The position numbers and the translations under genes are program-made. A stretch of 64,000 nucleotides of DNA from Microbacterium candidum (GTDB lineage: Bacteria; Actinomycetota; Actinomycetes; Actinomycetales; Microbacteriaceae). Positions 25,463 through 40,400 of the stretch are shown here, piece after piece. Each line of letters opens with the position of its first letter. Positions within the stretch are counted from its first letter, which is position 1. The stretch spans positions 62,001 to 126,000 of the forward strand of contig NZ_JASXSZ010000004.1 in NCBI RefSeq assembly GCF_030315975.1, written 5' to 3'. Below the pieces are notes generated by a model, which made no database searches, was not told the origin of the DNA, and worked only from the letters and a program-made list of their open reading frames with translations.

Positions 25463-28400
25463 ACGACCACTCCCGTCGCAGGAGGCGCTGCGCAAGCGGC
25501 GTCGGCCGCCGCGACGCAGGCGGCGCACTCCGCCCAGCAGGTCCAGCAGTTCCGCGACTACGTCGATGCGTCGATCGCACAGAAGGATCTCCTCGCGCGC
25601 TACGCCGCATACCAGGCCGCACTGAAGACCTACGAGCAGCAGAAGGCCGCCTACGACGCGGCCGTCGCGCAGGCGAAGGCGAACGCCGCGCGTCACCGCG
25701 GCATGATCTCGCAGACGACGACGCAGGCGCGGTTCATCGTGGTGAGCCCGACGGCTCCTGTCACGACGCCGACCCCGAGCCCATCGCCCACGTCGACCGG
25801 GTCGCAGATGCACTGCGTCCGCTCGGCGGACGGCAACTCCGTCACATGCTCGTCCGGGACGACCCCGAACTCGGGGTCGAACCCGACGCCGGCGCCCTCG
25901 CCCTCGTCGAGCCCGAGCCCGACACCGGCCCCGTCGTCGAGCCCGTCGCCTACCTCGTCGCCCGCACCCACGACCGCGCCGACTCCTGACCCGACTCCTT
26001 CGCCGCTCATGGCGGCGTCGTCGCCCGCCGCTCCGATCGACGCCGCCAACGCGGTGACGCAGGCTCAGCTCGACGCGGCGGTCGCTCAGGCGAAGTCGGA
26101 ATGGCTCGCGGTCGACCCGCAGGCGAGCTTCGCCGGGTTCAGCGCGAGCGTCGGCCAGCTGGGCACAGGATGGCTCGGCAGCGAATCGTCCGGCGCGGTC
26201 GTCATCGACGCGACCGCCGCCGGCTGGGGCTGGGATGTCGACTTCCCAGCTGACCCCGGATCGCACATGAGCCTGCTGACCGCCGTCCGTCACGAGCTCG
26301 GCCACGTGCTCGGGCTCGCGCACACCCCCGGCACGGTCATGACCCCGACCCTCTCGGTCGGCCAGAGCTACCCCGTCGACGGGGCGCTCATCCCGGCACC
26401 CGCTCCGGCTCCGGCACCCGCACCGGTACCGGCACCGGCACCCGCCGCGCCGACGACGTCGGCGGCGAGCGATGCAGCGGCTCCCGCCCCGACGGCTCCC
26501 GCCCCGGCGGCTCCCGCGCCGACGACCACGAGCGACCCGACCGCGACGCCGGCACCTCCGACGGCTCCCGCGCCGACGGCTCCCGCGCCGACGACCACAC
26601 CCGACCCGACGACGGCCCCGGCACCGACGACCGTGCCCGCCTCCGCCACGACCGCCTCGCCCGCATCCACGGGGACGACCCCGACGGCGCCCGCATCCGC
26701 GCCCGCACCGACCGTGTGGCTCGTCCAGCTCGCGACCGGGACCGGCACGCTGAGCTTCCACGCCGACGGCACCGCGAGCTTCACGACGGCGGCCGGAACG
26801 CAGTCCACGGCCCTCGCCGGTCTCACCGAGATCGTCGTGCAGGGCGGCCACGACGACACGCTCGTCGTCGACCGCGGCAGCGCCGACCCGGCGATCGTCG
26901 TCCGCTACGACGGCGGCGCGGGCTATAACACCCTGAAGTTCGCCGGCACCGCGCACAGCACGACGTCGCTGCCGACGGGCCCTCACTCCGGGTCGATGAT
27001 CCTCGACAAGACCACCGTCGTCTATGCGGACATCGCACCGATGACGGTCTCGACGTCCGCCGATGTCACGGTCGATCTCGCCGGAGCCGATGACCCGAAC
27101 TGCACCCTCGGCCCGTCGGCGACCGTCGGCAATCTCTACCTGAACTGCCCCGGAGCCTCCGAGACGCACGACTTCGCGACGCCCACGAACTCGCTGACCA
27201 TCAAGGGCACCGGGAACGACGTGATCCACCTGCAGAACGCGATCGCCCTCGGCGCCGCATCCCTCACGATCCAGTTCCGGAAGATCTTCCTCGATTCGGG
27301 CGCCAGCGTCACGACCTCCGGCGACGTCACGCTCGCCGCATCCCAGACCGTCACGGGGCTGGCCGGATCCATCGCCGACTGCCTCGTGAGCGGCACCCCG
27401 GCGACGCACTGCGCCGACGCGGTGGTCGGCTTGAACGGCGGCAGCATCTCCGCCGCGAACGTCACAGCGACCGCATCCTCGAGCGTCACGCCCGACGCGT
27501 TCTGGGCGCTCGTGCTGCACAGCCACGCAAGCGTGACGATGTCCGGCGGCTCGATCAACGCGACCGGAGGCGTCGAACTCGGCGCCACCGCGACGGTCCC
27601 GACGTTCACGTCCGACAAGAAATACACCGACAACATCGTCGTCGACGAGGAGGCGCTCGTCTCCGTGGGCGGAGCCGCGTCGATCACGGCGGGCACGACC
27701 GCGAACCTGCACTCCGACGCGGAGACGGATGCGACCGCGAAGCCGGATGCGACGGGCCACAACCAGGGCGATGCGGGCGGCAGCGGCAGCGGGTCGCAGC
27801 AGGATGCGGCCATCGCGACGATCACCGTGATCAGCGACGCGACGACGAAGCTGACCGACACCGCGACGCTCTCCGCGACCGGCGATGCGACCCTCTCCGC
27901 GAAGAACCACATCGGAGCCACCGCGACAGGCGATGCCAGCCCAGCGTCGAGCGGCGCCGGAATCGCCGTCATCGTCGTCAACCAGACCACCAACGCGTAC
28001 ATCGATTCCCACCCGGCGACCGCGATCTCCGCTGCGGATCTCGCCGTGAACGCCGACAGCGATGCGACGCTCGCCGCGACGGCGAAGACGAGCCCGCAGG
28101 GCTCGACCCAGAACGACGCGCCGGTCAACGACTCGAGCCGCGCGGCCGGCAAGGCCAAGACCGCGGACAGCCCGACCACTGGCGACCCCGCGGGCGGTGG
28201 GTCGAGCGGCGGCATCGCCGGTGCGCTCGCCGTCGTCGTGCTCACCGGCGGCACGCACGCCTACATCGCCCCCGCGAGCGGCTCGGTGGTCGTGACCACG
28301 ACCGGCGGGACGCAGAAGGTCCACGCGGGATCGGTCAACGTCGACACCGCGGACGCCTCGGGCGGAAACGACAAGAGCGGCTCCGGCTACGGGATCGGCA

Positions 28401-31400
28401 TCGCCGTCGACTCGGCGGTGTTCCCGACCGAGGCGTACCTCGGCGGCGGCGTCACCCTCAACGCGACGGGCGTCACGGTCGAGACCACGGCGCCGAGCGC
28501 GTCGGCGTACACCGCGAAGGCCGAATCCGGAGCATCGGGCGGGAGCAGCGTCGGCGTCGCCGGATCCCTCGCCCTCAACATCGTCGTGCTGCACAGCCTC
28601 GCCGAGGTGCGTGGCACCCCGACCGCCGTGAACGGCAACCTGACCCTCACCGGCGCATCGAACGTCACCGACACCACGACCGCCAGCGCGGCGCAGGACG
28701 GCACCGGCTCGTTCGGTGCGGGAGCCGCCGTCGCGATCGACATCGTCAACGTGACGACGAATGCGGGGCTCACGAGCGGCGCGGCGCTCACGGGGGTGGG
28801 CGACCTCACGCTCGGCGCGACCGGCACGAGCACGAGCGACACCGAGGGCACGAGCGGCGCCAGCGCCTCTGGAAGCCTGTCGCTCGCGGCGGTCGTCGCG
28901 CTCTCGGTCGACAACGTGTCGACCTCGGCCGGACTCGCAGACGGATCGGTCATGCCGGTCGGCGGCAAGATCGCCGCGCACGCGACGCAGACGGCACAGG
29001 CGACCACCAAGGCGACCGGCTCCACCAAGGGCGGCAACCTCGCGATCGGAGCGGCGATCGCGCTGACCTTCGCGACGCATCACGCGGATGCATCCCTCCA
29101 CCGCGGGGCGACCGCGGCCGGGGACGTCACGTTCCAGGCCGACGGGTCGAGCGTCACCGACACCGAGGCGAAGGCGAGCGCCGCGGGCGCGCAGGATGCG
29201 AGCACCGACCACACCACGGTCAACAACAAGGGCGACAAGCAGGCCGCGTTCGGCAACTCCGAGGCGTCGCAGAACGGCGGCTCGGGCAGCAAGACCTCGA
29301 CCCCCGCCGCGAAGACGGGCGACAGCGGCGGCACCTCGATCACGGTCGCTGCGGCCATCGCGTTCAACCTCGTCGACTCGTCGGCGACGGCGCGCCTCGC
29401 GGGCGGTCAGAGCATCACGACGACCGGCGGCCAGGTCACCCTCGCGACGACCAACACGACGCACGCGAAGGCCGTTGCGGACGGCTCGGCGAGCAAGGGC
29501 TCGACCCTGACGATCGGCGCCGGCGTCGCGATCAACCTCGTGGACATCACGAATGACGCCTCGGTCGGAGCGGGCGCCTCCGTCACCGCCGCGACCGGCG
29601 TGACCCTCTCCGCCATCATGAACTCGGCCCCCGACGGCACGCACACGATCGAGGCCGACGCGACCTCGGGCGCCTCCGACACGTCGGGGGCGACGCTGGG
29701 CCTCGCCGGATCGTTCGCGATGAACATCGTCAACGCCTCAACGACCGCGCAGGTGATCGGCGGCGTCCTCCCCGTCGGCGGTCTGAAGATCACCGGCACC
29801 GGAGACGTGGTCATGACGGCGACGTCCTCGGGGAGCAGCAAGACGGCGGCCAAGGCCGACGAAGAGGGCGGCGCGACCGTCGGCATCGGCGCCGCGGTCG
29901 GCCTGAACCTCGTCACGAACGACGTGTTCACCGGTTTCGACCTGAACTCGAGCGCAGCCAACGGGCCTCCGGTCACGGGCGCTCGCAAGATCACTCTCAT
30001 GTCCTCCAACACCGATGCGCTGACGAACGAGACTGATGCGGGAAGCACGGGCAGCGGCGGAAAAGTCTCCGTCACCCCCTCCGTAGCGGTATCGATCGCG
30101 AACGAATCGTCTGTGGCGGCCTTCGGGCCCGGCCCCGAGGCGCAGGCCAGTGATGCCGTGGCCGTGAGCGCGACGATGCACGGCACGGTCACCACGACGG
30201 CGAAGGGCGACACCGTCCCCGGCTCGAGCGCGGGCGTCGGCATCTCCCTCGCCCTCGCGATCGTCAACCAGACCGCGGACGCGCACACCGACCGCAGCAT
30301 CCACGCGGGCAAGGCCGTCGGGTTCACCGCATCCGGCTGGTCGTACGTGCCGAGCGTCGCGAAGGCCGCGGCGAACGGCGCGAAGGACGAGGGAGACGGC
30401 AAGAGCAGCAACGACAAGGCCGACGAGAACCTCAGCAATGCGAACTCCTCGCAGACCTCGAACGGCGGAAAGTCCTCGGGCAAGACGGAGACCCCGAAGG
30501 ACGGCACCGCCGACGGCAAGGCGAAGAGCGGCGGCTCCTCGACCTCGCTCTCGGTCGCCGCGGCCCTCGCGATCAACATCGTCACGACGATCAGCACGGC
30601 GACGATCGGCGACGGCGTGACGATCACGTCGGATGCCGCGGACCTCACCCTCACGAGCACCGCGAACACGAACTCCACCGCGGACGGCAAGGGCGACAGC
30701 ACGGCGCCGACGAGCATCGGCATCGGGGTCGGCGTCGGAGTCAACTCCGTCGACATCACGAACCACGCCACCGTCGGCGCCGCCACCGTCAAGACCGTGG
30801 GCCTCGGTCTTACGGCCGGGATGACGGACATCGCCGACCCGGACAACCACGCCGTGCTGCGGCACTGGAACGGCACCGGCTGGGACGTCATCGACCGCGG
30901 CACGCAGCTGCCCGGCCCGTACGCGGGCGCCTTCTTCGTGCTCACCGCGGACGACGGTTCGCACCACAAGGGCGTCTACAAGTACAGCACCGGCGGAAGC
31001 TGGGATGCCCAGACGCCGACGAGCACGGTGCCCACGGCAGGCACGTCGTTCCCGTCCTCGCCGTCGACGGGCGACTGGTTCATCCTGAACAAGGTCCAGG
31101 ACGACCACCCCTTCGGCAGCCTGTACCAGTGGGACGGCACGAAGTGGGCGTACCGCACGTCCGACTCCGGCGACAAGATGCCGGCAGATTCGGGTCCGAA
31201 GGACAAGGACTACTTCGAACTCACGGCGGACGACGGCCTCACCCACCTCCCGGGCCTGTACCAGTTCACGTCGAGCACCCACACATGGGGCACCGTCAGC
31301 GGCCCGTTCGGCCACGGGGACCAGCTGCCGGCGACGGGGACCACTGATCAGATCTTCCGCCTCGACGAGCACGAGGTGTCGGCGCAGGGCACAGCGGGCG

Positions 31401-34400
31401 TCTCGGGCGACCCGTCGTCGGTCGGCGTCGCGGGCGCCGTGTCCCTCAACATCGTGCAGAACGACACCGCCGCGGTCGTCTCCTCCGGCGCGAACGTCCA
31501 GCTCGGCGCGGGAGACCTGAAGCTCGACAGCCGCAGCAACGAGCGCGACGTCTCGAAGGCGACCTCGAAGGCGGAGGTCGGGGATGCCGTCGGCGTCGGC
31601 GCCGCGGTCGCGATGAACTTCATGTTCGACTCGACCCACAACGTGGTGCGGTCGGAGGTCCAGGACGGAGCGACGCTCTCCGGCGGCGCCGCGATCACGA
31701 TCACGGCGACGGGATTCCGGCAGGTCGAGACGGAGGTCGAGGCGGGCACCGAGTCCGGCAGCAACGACCCTGCGATCACGCCCGCGGTCGCGCTCGCGAT
31801 CTCGAACCATGATCACGTCATCGCACGCATGGGGACGAGCCCCTCGCTGACCGCGCTCACCGCGACCGGCGCCCTCAAGATCGACGCGGAGCACACCTCC
31901 GAGTACTCGGCCAAGGGCAGTGCGGATGCGGCGAGCGGCAACGTCGCGATCGGCGCCACCGTCGCCCTCAACGTCGTCCTCGACTGGGGCACGACCTCCG
32001 AGCTCGCCCAATCCGTCTCCGCGGATTCGGTGGAGGTCCACGCCACGACCGAGCTGACGTCGGATGCCGACGCCAAGGCGAGTGCGAAGGGTACGCAGGA
32101 CAACAGCAAGAACGAGGCCGGCAAGAAGAGCGACAACACCGCCGACCAGAAGTCGGACCAGCAGATCACGGGCACGCCGTCGGCATCCGGAGCGGGCACG
32201 GGGACGACGCCCAGCTCCAACGGCCAGACCGACAGCGCCAACAGCAGCTCGTCCGGCAAGTCGGGAGCCAAGGGCGGCGGCACCGGCATCGCGGCCGCGG
32301 TGGCCGTGAACTGGGTGTCGTCGGGCACGACGGCCGACATCGGCAGCGGCATCACGGTGCACGCGACCGGCGCCGCGGGCGCGGTCGACGTGCAGGCATC
32401 CGTCCTGACCGGCTCCACGACCAAGGCATACGGCATCGCGGTCGACCTGAACAACGACACGAGCATCGGCGCCGCCGTCTCCCTCGACGTGCAGACGATG
32501 ACGAACACGGCGAACATCGGGGCGAACAGCACCGTCACAGGCGCCGGCGTCTCGGTGCAGGCGATCACGCCGACCGGCAAGCACGACGACGTCATCACGT
32601 GGGCTCTCGCCGCGGCCGCGGCCAAGTCGGATGCGGCGGTCGCCGGGTCCGCCGGCATCCACGTGCTCGACTTCCAGACCAACGCGTCGATCTCCACGGG
32701 CGTGACCGTGACGTCGACGGCGGGCGTCACGGTCGCCGCGACGACCGACCTTCGCCTGCTGAACCTCGCACTCGGCGGCGCTCTGTCGACGGGCGGCGGC
32801 GTCGGAGTCGGCGGCGCGTTCGCGGTGAACATCATCACGCACGACATCACGAAGGCCTTCATCGACTCGAGCTCGGCGCACAAGACGACCGTCCAGGCGT
32901 CCGGCGCGATCGCCGTCAACGCGACGGACACGTTCGCCCCGCTGACGCCGGTCACCGGGATCTCGCAGATCGACAACTTCCACGGTCCGTCGGACGGGTC
33001 GCTGCTGCCTGCACTGTCGTCCATCGTCGGCGGCGGCTCGGCGACGAAGGGCGGCGGGGGAGCGGTCGCGATCACGATCGCGGTGGATGTGTTCTCGTTC
33101 GACACCGAGGCATACATCTCCGACTACGCGCTCGTGAACCAGACGACGACCGGCGACGCCACGCAGACCGTGACCGTCGGCGCGTCCGACACCACGACGA
33201 TCGTCAACGTGGCGGGCACCGTCGCGCTCAGCCTCGGCGGGACCGCGGTCGGCGGATCCGTCATCGTCGACATCGTGTCCAAGACGCTGCTCGCCCGCAT
33301 CGGGTCGAACGCGAAGGTGAACGCCGGCGGCGACCTCTCCGTGTCGGCGACGGCGAACGAGTCGATCATCGACGTCACCGCGGGTGCGGCCGCGACGACC
33401 GGGAGCGCCGCGGTGCAGGGCACCATCGACATCGTCATCCTGAACCCGGGCAGCCAGGCCGTCACCGCGGTCATCGACACCGGCGCCCAGGTGAAGGCGA
33501 ACGGCGCGGTGTCGGTGCAGGCGGCCGACCACGCCGACAAGCTCGACATCATCTCCGGCAACGTGGCGATCTCCACGAGCGGCACCGGGATCGGCGCATC
33601 CGTCGCCGTCCTCGTCCGCAACGGCACGGTGTCCGCGACGATCGGCAGCAACGCCGTCGTCGAAGGGGATGCCGCGGGCGGCGTGTCCGTCGGGGCGACG
33701 CAGAGCCTCAACCCGATCCTGATCGCCGTGGCGGGCGCCGGCGGCGATTCGGCGGGCGTCGGCGGCTCGGTGGTGGTGGACGTCCTCACCGACGTCACGA
33801 CGGCGAAGATCGACACGTCCGCCAAGATCAACTGCACAGGCGGCGGATGCAGCAACTCGTCGCTCATCGCGACGCAGGCCGTCGTCGTCCAGGCGAAGGA
33901 CACGACGACGGTCCTCGCGCTCGCGGGTGCCCTCGCGGTCGGCGGCACCGCCGGCGTCGGCCTCGGCGTCGACGTCGAGGACATCCACAAGACGACCACC
34001 GCCACGATCGGCTCCTCGGCGACGGTGCGCGCGAACGGGGATGTCGTCTCCCGCGCGATCTCCTCCGAGGACATCAAGTCGATCTCCGTCGGCGGTTCCG
34101 CCGGCGGCACCGCGGCGGTCTCGGTCAACGCCGCGATCCCGGTCGTCGACGTCACGACGACGGCGCAGATCGAGACGTTCGCCGACGTGCGCGCGGGCGG
34201 CAACGTGGTCGTCTCGGCCGACGAGGCCCTGACCCTCATGGTGCTCGCCGGAAACGTCTCGGGCGGCGGCACCGCGGCCGTCGGCGCAGGCATCGCCGTG
34301 CCCGTCGTGACGAAGCACACCAACGCGCTGATCGGCGCGAGCGCGCAGGTGACCGCGCTCGGTGCCGCGGCGAACATCACGAACGGCTCGGTCAACGCCG

Positions 34401-37400
34401 GAAGTTACGTGACGCAGGGGACGGACATCCGGTTCGACCCGCGCGGATACCAGGGCGGCTGGCCGGACACGCCGCCGACTGCGCCCGTCAACCAGGGCCT
34501 CGAAGTCAACGGCTACAAGATCGACCTGGGCTACAAGCACAACTACAAGCTCGGCCAGGAGGTCGTGTACGACGCCGGCGGCGGAGCATCCATCGTGGGC
34601 CTCACTCCGGGGGACACGTACTACGTCATCCCCGTCTCCGACACCGAGATCGAGCTGTACACGCAGCGCGGTCCTCCGGCGAGCCCCACGTGCTCCGACC
34701 CGCACCTCGTGTGCGGCATGACCCTCCCGGTCGACGAGATGGGCGAGAACCAGCGGTTCGTGCCCACCGACCAGCCCGGCACCGCGGCCGACACCTCACC
34801 GCGATTCTCCGCCGCCAACGACGTCAGCACCGGCGGCGACTACATCCGCCTCCCGTACAAGTGGGACCCGGCGCACACCCCGGTCCAGGGCGACCCGGTG
34901 GTGTACAGCACGGGCGGAGGCACCGCGATCGGCGGGCTCGTCGACGGCGCGACGTACTACGTCGTGAACCCGACGCCCGGACACTTCCAGATCGCGGCCA
35001 CCTACTGCGACGCCGTCGGCATCGACAAGGGCGCCGACGGCATCTGCCAGAGCTCGCCCGGCGGCTCCGGCCCCAACTACGGCGGCGACGACGACCCGCA
35101 CCTCGTTCTCGGGCACGTCCACATCCTGAACCTCACGTCGACGGGTTCCGGCCGTTCGCAGAGCTTCGTGCCTGCAGGCTCGCTGCCGTCGGGCAGCGCC
35201 CAGGACCAGGGGCCGCAGAGCGTCTCGTTCCCGCCGCGCACCGGCTTCCAGGGCGTCGCGGTCGCAGCCTCCAACAGCGACGTGATCTCGACGATCGGCG
35301 TCGCGGCAGGCGGCGCCGGCACAGCGGCCGTGACGGTCGCCGGCACCGTGGCCGTCCTCACGGTGCACACCGTCGCGAACATCGACAACGGCGCGCACAT
35401 CAACTGCGCCTCGGGCAACGCGACGTGCTCCGCGAACGACGGGTCGGCCGACGGCGGGCAGTCGGTGCTCGTCTCCGCGGTGAACAACTTCCGCTCGCTC
35501 GGGATCGCCGCATCCCTCGCCGTCGGCGGAACCGTGGGCGTCAGCGCCTCCGCAGCCGTCCGGGTCGTCGAACTGCACGACGACGCGTCCCTCGGGGACA
35601 ACGTCGTCGTCAACGCCGACGGCAACGTCGAGATCCGCGCGAACGCGAGCGACGCGATCGTCTCGGTCAACGCCGCCGTCGGCGGCGGCACCGTCGGCGT
35701 CGCCGGCACCGTCGGCGTCTCGGTCGTCAACGAGTTCACCGATGCGTTCACCGGCACCGGCACGAAGATCACCGCGAACGGCAGCATCGGCGTCGTCGCG
35801 GCATCCACCACGACCCTGCTGCTCATCACCGCCACCCTCGCCGTCGGCTACGTCGGCGTCGGCGTCGGCGTCGATGTGGCGATCGTCTCCAAGCAGACCC
35901 GCGCCTACCTCGGCGCGAACGACGCCGTGGTCGCCCTCGGCTACGGCGGCGGCATCGGCGGGGCGGACACCGGCACGATGACCGGATCGTCGTTCGACAC
36001 GGCGGCCCTCACGGGTCTCGTCGTGCAGGCCGACTCGTCCGAGAAGATGTTCGGGCTCGTCGCGGGCGTCGGCGGCGGCTTCGTCGGCGTGACCGGCAAC
36101 GTCGGGGTCACGATCTTCACCGTCGACACGCAGGCGTTCCTCGGCTCCGGCGTGACCGTGAACCGCGCCGCAGGCGGCGGTGCGATCGTCGCGGGCACGG
36201 CCGCCGGCCAAGGCGTGGCCGTCTCGGGCACCGACCACTTCGACTCGCTCACGTTCGCGGGCGGTGCGGCCGTCGGGTTCGTGGGCGCGGCGGGCGGTGT
36301 CGACATCGGCGTCGCGAAGATCAGCGTCCTCGGGATGCTGTCGGCGAACACGGATGTGTGGGCGAACGGCACCGTGCGGGTCAACGCGCTGTCGACCAAG
36401 CACGTCCAGACGTACGCCGTGAGCGTCGGCGGCGGTGTCGTCGGCGTCGCCGGCGCGGTCTCGGTCTGGTCCGTGGGCACGGCTCCTCGGGCGACCTACT
36501 CGCAGGACGGCAACGGTCCCGACCGCGGTCCGTGGGACCCGGGCACCACGTATTCGAAGGGTGACGTCGTCACCTCCGGCGGCCAGACCTACATCGCGTC
36601 GACGAACAAGGTGGGCAGCCAGGTCAACAAGGGCCAGGACCCCGGCTCGTCGCCGAGCTTCTGGAACCTGAACAAGACGCAGGACTCCACGCAGGGCCAG
36701 AGCAGCGACTCGAAGTCGCAGGCCGACACGGCCGCGGCCGGAGGCGGCAGCGGCGGCTGGAAGTCCGCGCTCGGCGGCGCGCCCGCACCGCTCAACGCCT
36801 ACGACGCCGGTGCGCACAACTACATCTCGGGCGACCTCGTCAGCTACAACGGGCACGACTACCAGGCGCAGGCCACGTTCACGTCGTCCGGCTCGACGAC
36901 GCCGGGGGTCGACACCACCGACTGGCTGCTGAGCGACGACAACTACCAGCTGAAGGTCGGCTCGGCGAACTCGGACACGACGACGAAGCTCGGTGCGTCG
37001 TACTCCGGGACGACCCCGACGCAGAACGAGTTCGGCGCTGCGGCAGCGGTCCCCGTCCCGTGCGACCCGCAGAACGCTCCCGAGGGCACCGCATCCGCCG
37101 TCTGCGGCTCGGTGCACGCGCTCGGCGGCGGCGACGTCCAGGTCCGGGCGACCGAGCAGCTCCAGGTGTTCGCCCTGGCGGGGGCCGCCGCCGGCGGCCT
37201 CGGGGCGCTCGGCGCCGGCATCACGATCATGTCGATCGGCGACGTCGTCGACGCCGGCGTGTACGGCAACGCCGTGGTCAGCGCGACCGGCACCGTCGGC
37301 GTGCACACGTCGTACACCGAGAACGTGACCGACATCGGCGTCGCGGGCGCCGTGGGCGGCATCGCGATCGGCGCCCAGGTGGTCGTCCTGCACGACTCGA

Positions 37401-40400
37401 GCTCCGAGAAGGCGCACATCGACACCGGCGCATCCGTGCCGAAGGCCTCCACCATGCTGCAGGTCGACGCGAATGCGAACCGCACGCTCGCCGCCTACGC
37501 GATCGGCATCACGGTCGCCGCCGGGGCGGTCGGCGCATCGGTCTCGGTCATCGACATGTCCGGCGACACGCAGGCGCTGATCGGAGACGTCGCGATCGGG
37601 TCCGGTTCCGGCACGATCGGCGCCCTCGACGTCGAGGCCAAGGACACCACCAAGACGACCATCATCGCCGTCGGCGTCACGGGCGGCGTGCTCGTCGGCC
37701 TCAGCGGCATCGTCACCGTCGTGAGCTCCACGGGCACGACGCGGGCGGCATCCTTCGCCCACGGCGCCGACCAGATCGGCGGCGGTGTGACCGTGAAGGC
37801 GACGGGCGACCGCGGCGCGATCCAGCCCGTCGCGATCAGCGTCACGAGCGGTGCGCTGTCGGTCGGCCTCACCGTCGTCATTGCGACCCAGGCCCGCAAC
37901 ACGGAGGCGGAGCTGGGCGGCAGCGTCAACGCCGCGGGCGCGGTGGATGTCGAGTCGACGGCGACGGACATCGTGAACGTGCTCACCGCTGGCATCTCCG
38001 TCGGCGCGATCGCCATCACCGGCATGATCCCGATCGCGATCGTGAAGGGCCACACCACCGCGACGCTGAGCGGCACCGTGGCGGGATCGTCCAGCACGAC
38101 GGTGCACGCGTCCGGCGCCAAGAAGGCGGATGCCGAGGTCGACGTCGGCGGCATCAGCGGCGTGGGCGTCACCGTCGGCGTCGCGGTCGCCACGATCGCG
38201 AGCGGGGCCGACATCAAGGCCATCATGTCCGGCTCGGTCTCCACCAACGGCCAGCTGCAGGTGCTGGCCGAGACGACGGACCGCAACGAGGCCATCGCGA
38301 CCGGCAACTCGGTGACCCTCGCGGTCTTCGGCGGAGCCGCGATCTTCGCGGCCATCGCGAACGACGACGGCGCCGTGAAGGCGCAGCTGGACGGCTCGGT
38401 CACGCAGAGCGGCACCGTGGTGGTCACCGCGACCAGCACCGCCCTCGCCCAGGCGCACCTGACCGTCGGCACCGGCGGCTTCGGCGGGGCGATCGCGGTG
38501 AGCGTCGCCGACGCGGAGATCGGATCGGATGCGGTGACCGCCGCGACCTCGACGGATTCGGGCAACAACCAGTCGATCGTGAGCGGCGGCTCCGTCACCT
38601 TCTCCGCGACCTCGCACAATACGGCCGACACCTACTCCGCGCTCGCGGCGATCGGCGGCGTCTTCGGCGTGGCCGTGAGCGTCCCGACGGCTCAGGTCGC
38701 GGGTGCGACCAACGTCTCGGTCGCCGACGACGTGCAGGCGGCATCCTTCTCCGGCACCGCCATCAGCTGGAACACCGTCACCAACTCCGTGCAGGTGCTG
38801 GCCTTCGCCGGGCTCGCCTCGGCCGCCGCGGACGTCTCGGTCTCGACGATCACGAGCGACGCCGGCACGAGCGCCGCGATGACCTCGACCTCCGGCGTGA
38901 CGGTGCCCGGCACCGTCGCGATCGAGGCGGACACCCACAACCACGTGACCGCGACGACCGGCAGCCTGTCAGCCTCGTTCGGTGCGGCATTCGGATTCGT
39001 GTCGTCGAAGGCGAACGACCACTCCGGCAGCTCCGCCTCGTTCGGCGGCACGCTGAAGGACTCGAGCGGTCCGCTCAACATCGTCGTCGACGCGCAGCAC
39101 ACGGTCACCTCCGATCTGTTCGTCGTCTCGATCGGCCTCATCGCCGGTGCGGCGGATGCCGCAGCCACCGGCGTCGTCGACGGGACGGATGCGGCATCCC
39201 TCGACGGAACCGCCCGCATCCAGAGCACCGGCTCCGCAGTCACCGTCCACGCGGGCCGGGGAGTCCTCGTGCTCTCGACCGTCAAGGGCGGCGCGGGCAG
39301 CATCGGACTCGCGGGCGCCAGCATGAGCGCCGACGCGAACGCCGCCGGCACCGTCTCGGCCACGGTCGGCGACGGGGCGGTCGTCGGCACGACGAACGCC
39401 CGGGCAGCATCCCTCACCGTCACCGCCGACGACGCCGTCGTCACCGCCGGCGCCGCCTCGACGATCGCGGGCGCCCTCATCGCCGCGATCGGCGGCGCGG
39501 TCGGCACGGCGGAGGCGACCCCGACGGTGACCGCTCACATCGGGACGGGCGTCTCGATCGTGCTGGGCACCGGATCGAACAACAGCCTCGGCCTCACCGC
39601 GGTCTCGCACCGCGCGGAGGCGGTCGGCACCGCGAAGGTGGTCGGCGGCGGCATCGCCAACGTCGGCCTCCCGAAGGCGTCGGCGACCTCGACGCCCACG
39701 GTCACGGCGGACGTCGGCGGCAGCGGCACGACGATCCAGGCCGGCGGAACCGTGGTCGTGGATGCGGAGTCCCTGGCGGACCCGAAGGGGGCGCTGCTCA
39801 CCGACGACATCGTGGCGCTCAACGCCGACGGAGGTGCCGCACCCGACGACTCCGTGCTCTTCCCGAGCCACGGCCTCGTCACCGGACAGCAGGTTCAGTA
39901 CTACACGAACGGCACGGCCATCGGCGGACTCGTCAACGGCCAGGTCTACTCCGTCATCGTCCCGACGACCGACGGAAAGGACCAAGGCTCCGGCACGCTG
40001 GATGCCGACCACCTGCGCTTCGGCGTCAGCTGGAACGCCGCATCCATCGACGCCTTCTCGATCAGCCCGCAGGCCTCCGGCGCCGATGCCAACCGCGCGA
40101 TGCTCCGCTTCGCCGCCGCGCACCACCTCAGCAACGGCGACGCCGTGATCTACCGCTACGACGGCACGACGATCATGAACTCGCCGATCGCCGACGGCCA
40201 GGTGCTGTACGTGCGCGTCATCGACCTGTACACGATCGAGCTGTACACCGACAAGACCCTCGCGATGGCCGCCGCCCAGACCTACCAGGGCACGGATGTC
40301 AGCGGCGGCCAGCTCGCTGACGGGACGTTCCAGACGGGCGACCGCGTCACCTACCGGTCGGCGCCCGCATTCACCTTCACCTACAGCGCGTTCAACGGCA

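Noticed and set aside
25373..34705. Long open frames on the minus strand antisense to the giant gene (over 1,400 and 1,600 codons), and similar ones at 38969-44314 and 44420-49897
   Set aside because: They arise because the sense strand has a strong GC third-position bias, which removes stop codons from one antisense frame. Their translations are Arg/Asp/Val-rich with no domains, no ribosome sites and no start consistent with a gene.
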